DNA from: Owenia fusiformis | Taxonomy: Eukaryota; Annelida; Polychaeta; Sabellida; Oweniidae | Reading direction: 5' to 3' | Assembly (NCBI GenBank): GCA_903813345.2 | Contig: CAIIXF020000002.1 | Location: 14,592,150-14,656,149 of the forward strand | Length of the DNA stretch: 64,000 bases | Part shown: positions 62,201 to 64,000 of the stretch, piece by piece | How positions within the stretch are numbered: the stretch's first letter is position 1 | Layout of the letters: each line of letters begins with the position of its first letter | The notes under the pieces: model-generated | What the model was told of the DNA's origin: nothing | The model's database searches: none | Seen by the model: the letters and a program-made list of their open reading frames with translations, nothing else | Position numbers and translations under genes: made by a program

Positions 62201-64000
62201 GTTGGAGATAGTCGTTGGGGAGAATATTGAATGGGGCTATAGAGTATTGAAATGTATAACTATAACACCAGCTCAAGGCAAACCTTAAATTAAATAAATG
62301 AATAAAAATATTTCTTTGTCGAAGATTAATCTTTAACTGTAGAACTTAAATAAATATATATTAGACATTAATTCTTAAGACAAAGTAAGATGATAAATTC
62401 AGTCATTTTCTAAAAATAACATATACACAGCTCTCTATGGGGTTCAAGAAATGTGAGGTTTCCAAGTGCACCTAGCAGACATGTTAGTATATGGTCAAAC
62501 TGTGTAGCTGTCTAAATGTTGGACACTTTTGATTTATAGAGTTTACATTACTTTCAAAAATAGTGGAACAGTTTGCAAATAAGCTGGAAATATTTTAGCA
62601 ATGTATGAATCCTAAATCAGACTATATTTGCAAGACACGACTTACCATGCAACATATTAACCATGTCTGATCCTGAAGACACTCTTATGTTATAAGATTT
62701 TGATATTATTGGCACATTATAACTGCCAAAAAATTCCCTTCAAATGAAAATGATTTCAAATATGTCAACAGCCAGTGTTGCTGGAATGATAGGTTTGAAG
62801 GAGGTATATAGTAAAATAGTGCAGCTCAAATAATAAATGATTTTCCTCACCCAGCTAACAGAAATGATATGTTTGGCAGATAAATCAGGGTTAGTAGAAG
62901 TCTTGAATTGTATTTTATCTTTTATCTCAAGTTTTATCTTTGGCTTATTGTTCATGTCAATAAGAAACAAGAAAAATTTGATGTTTTAGAAAAACTATTT
63001 TTTAGATGTCAATTGTTTGTGTTTTGATTTAAAGGTCAATGATGTTTTCCAGCTGACAAATTTTCTGTTAAAACATACATGTTTTTATGAACATTTTTAC
63101 TTTAATAGATGTTGTCCGAGTTCCATATATTACAACATTGTAGCATTTAACTTAATCTATATCACAGAAACCATCCTTTTTTAATTCCTTAAATACCAGT
63201 TGAGGTTGGGGTAACAATTTATTGTCACAAAATATTATATTGTCAATTGAGAGATAGATTTGTATCCAGACTGTTTTGTCAGGTTTGTCAAAATAAATTA
63301 CTAAATCATAACTCTGTTATCTAAAATAAACATAAAATCTCTTTCATTGATAATTTTGATTTTTTTCAACATTTTAATGTTGATTTATTTGCATTTAATA
63401 AGCTCAATGTAAAAACATTTTTAAAATGATCAGCTTTTATTATATATTTTATGACTATTCTTAAGTGAAGTGTTATAACTTTGAAGTGTTATATCTGCTG
63501 AATGTTTGTGAGATTCTTTTTGGTTGAATACATACACCCTAACACCTATCACAAAACCAAACCACAAAAAACTCCCAAGTCAAAATGTTTTCACATAAAT
63601 CAAAAATGATCAATTAAAATGATAAACATGGTGAGAGGTGAAAAATGAGAATTTTAGAGGATCCTGAAAATTAAGAAAAATTTCATTGAGTCGAAATTTC
63701 AGCATTTGGTGAAGAGATCATTATTTCCTGACTTTTGTTTTGATAACTTTTAAATTGCTGTAACAACAATGGAGACGTCAACCTGAAATATAGCATTTTA
63801 ACCAAAATTAACTGCCCTAATGAAAATGCACCTAAATATCTGTTGCTTTGGGGTTATTGTGAACTCTTTCATTTCTAGTTTGAATATAAATGAGGTTTGA
63901 TTTTTAAAGCCATTCAATATTCATGTGTTTCTCCTAATGTTACCACCAGTACTATATTCCTGTTTGGGATAAATCCATACTAACTAGAGTTTCAAAGTAC

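Larger units (their letters stand above)
28981..64000 (+). other. Dchs: Dachsous first coding intron (at least 35 kb)
   Basis: It begins GTAAGT after codon 584 and has no recognised acceptor plus cadherin exon before the window ends. Most of it is AT-rich with no protein-like frame. Open frames of 60-108 codons on both strands have intron-like composition (F, L, I, Y, K-rich) and are taken as chance. Recognised content is listed separately. Minor items are a (TA)n tract at about 41585-41600, an 18-bp duplication at 43824-43859, a 34-bp duplication at 37611-37665 and a perfect 18-bp palindrome at about 56822-56840. A short exon of under 60 codons could have been missed. Confidence 0.75.

Overview
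This is AT-rich eukaryotic DNA with spliced genes, long introns and many non-coding mobile elements. A Dachsous-type protocadherin, a (GACG/GACA)n-tailed dispersed repeat and the relic of a repeat-associated PIN/FEN1-like nuclease (DTDLL ... HAFLGCDT) all fit a marine lophotrochozoan, most likely a mollusc and perhaps a bivalve. The species cannot be fixed from the sequence alone.

Layout. (1) 1-8490: a higher-order tandem array with period about 2.3-2.6 kb, three full units and one broken unit. Each unit carries, on the minus strand, a pair of exon-like blocks with conserved splice sites. (2) 8490-18450: a mobile-element yard. It holds a 2.1 kb element with near-perfect 68-69 bp terminal inverted repeats (TIRs), a 4.2 kb element with long imperfect TIRs that contains the decayed nuclease relic and a nested 0.9 kb element, a (GACG/GACA)n repeat and a 360 bp MITE. 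A few exon-like fragments of unknown origin lie among them. (3) 18752-21311, minus strand: a well-supported three-exon gene for an unrecognised 689-residue protein with an acidic, disordered N-terminus and a basic C-terminus. (4) 23423-24433, plus strand: an unrecognised coding sequence whose frame is broken by two compensating one-base shifts. (5) 24972-26386: two small inverted-repeat elements. (6) 27229-28980, plus strand: the first coding exon of a Dachsous orthologue (signal peptide, five cadherin repeats and the start of a sixth), ending at a clear splice donor. (7) 28981-64000: at least 35 kb of intron. In it I recognise a decayed relative of the 2.1 kb element and a 2.7 kb, 43-bp-unit minisatellite of about 62 copies. 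No further cadherin exon was recognised.

The unrecognised minus-strand gene and the frame-broken plus-strand gene are divergent neighbours about 2.1 kb apart. Dachsous lies downstream of the broken gene on the same strand. Nothing suggests these genes share a pathway. Dachsous is a planar-cell-polarity and growth-control cadherin that binds Fat on neighbouring cells. The most distinctive content is the exon-bearing higher-order repeat, the unclassified TIR element family with an old copy inside the Dachsous intron, and the intronic minisatellite with its 301-bp higher-order structure.
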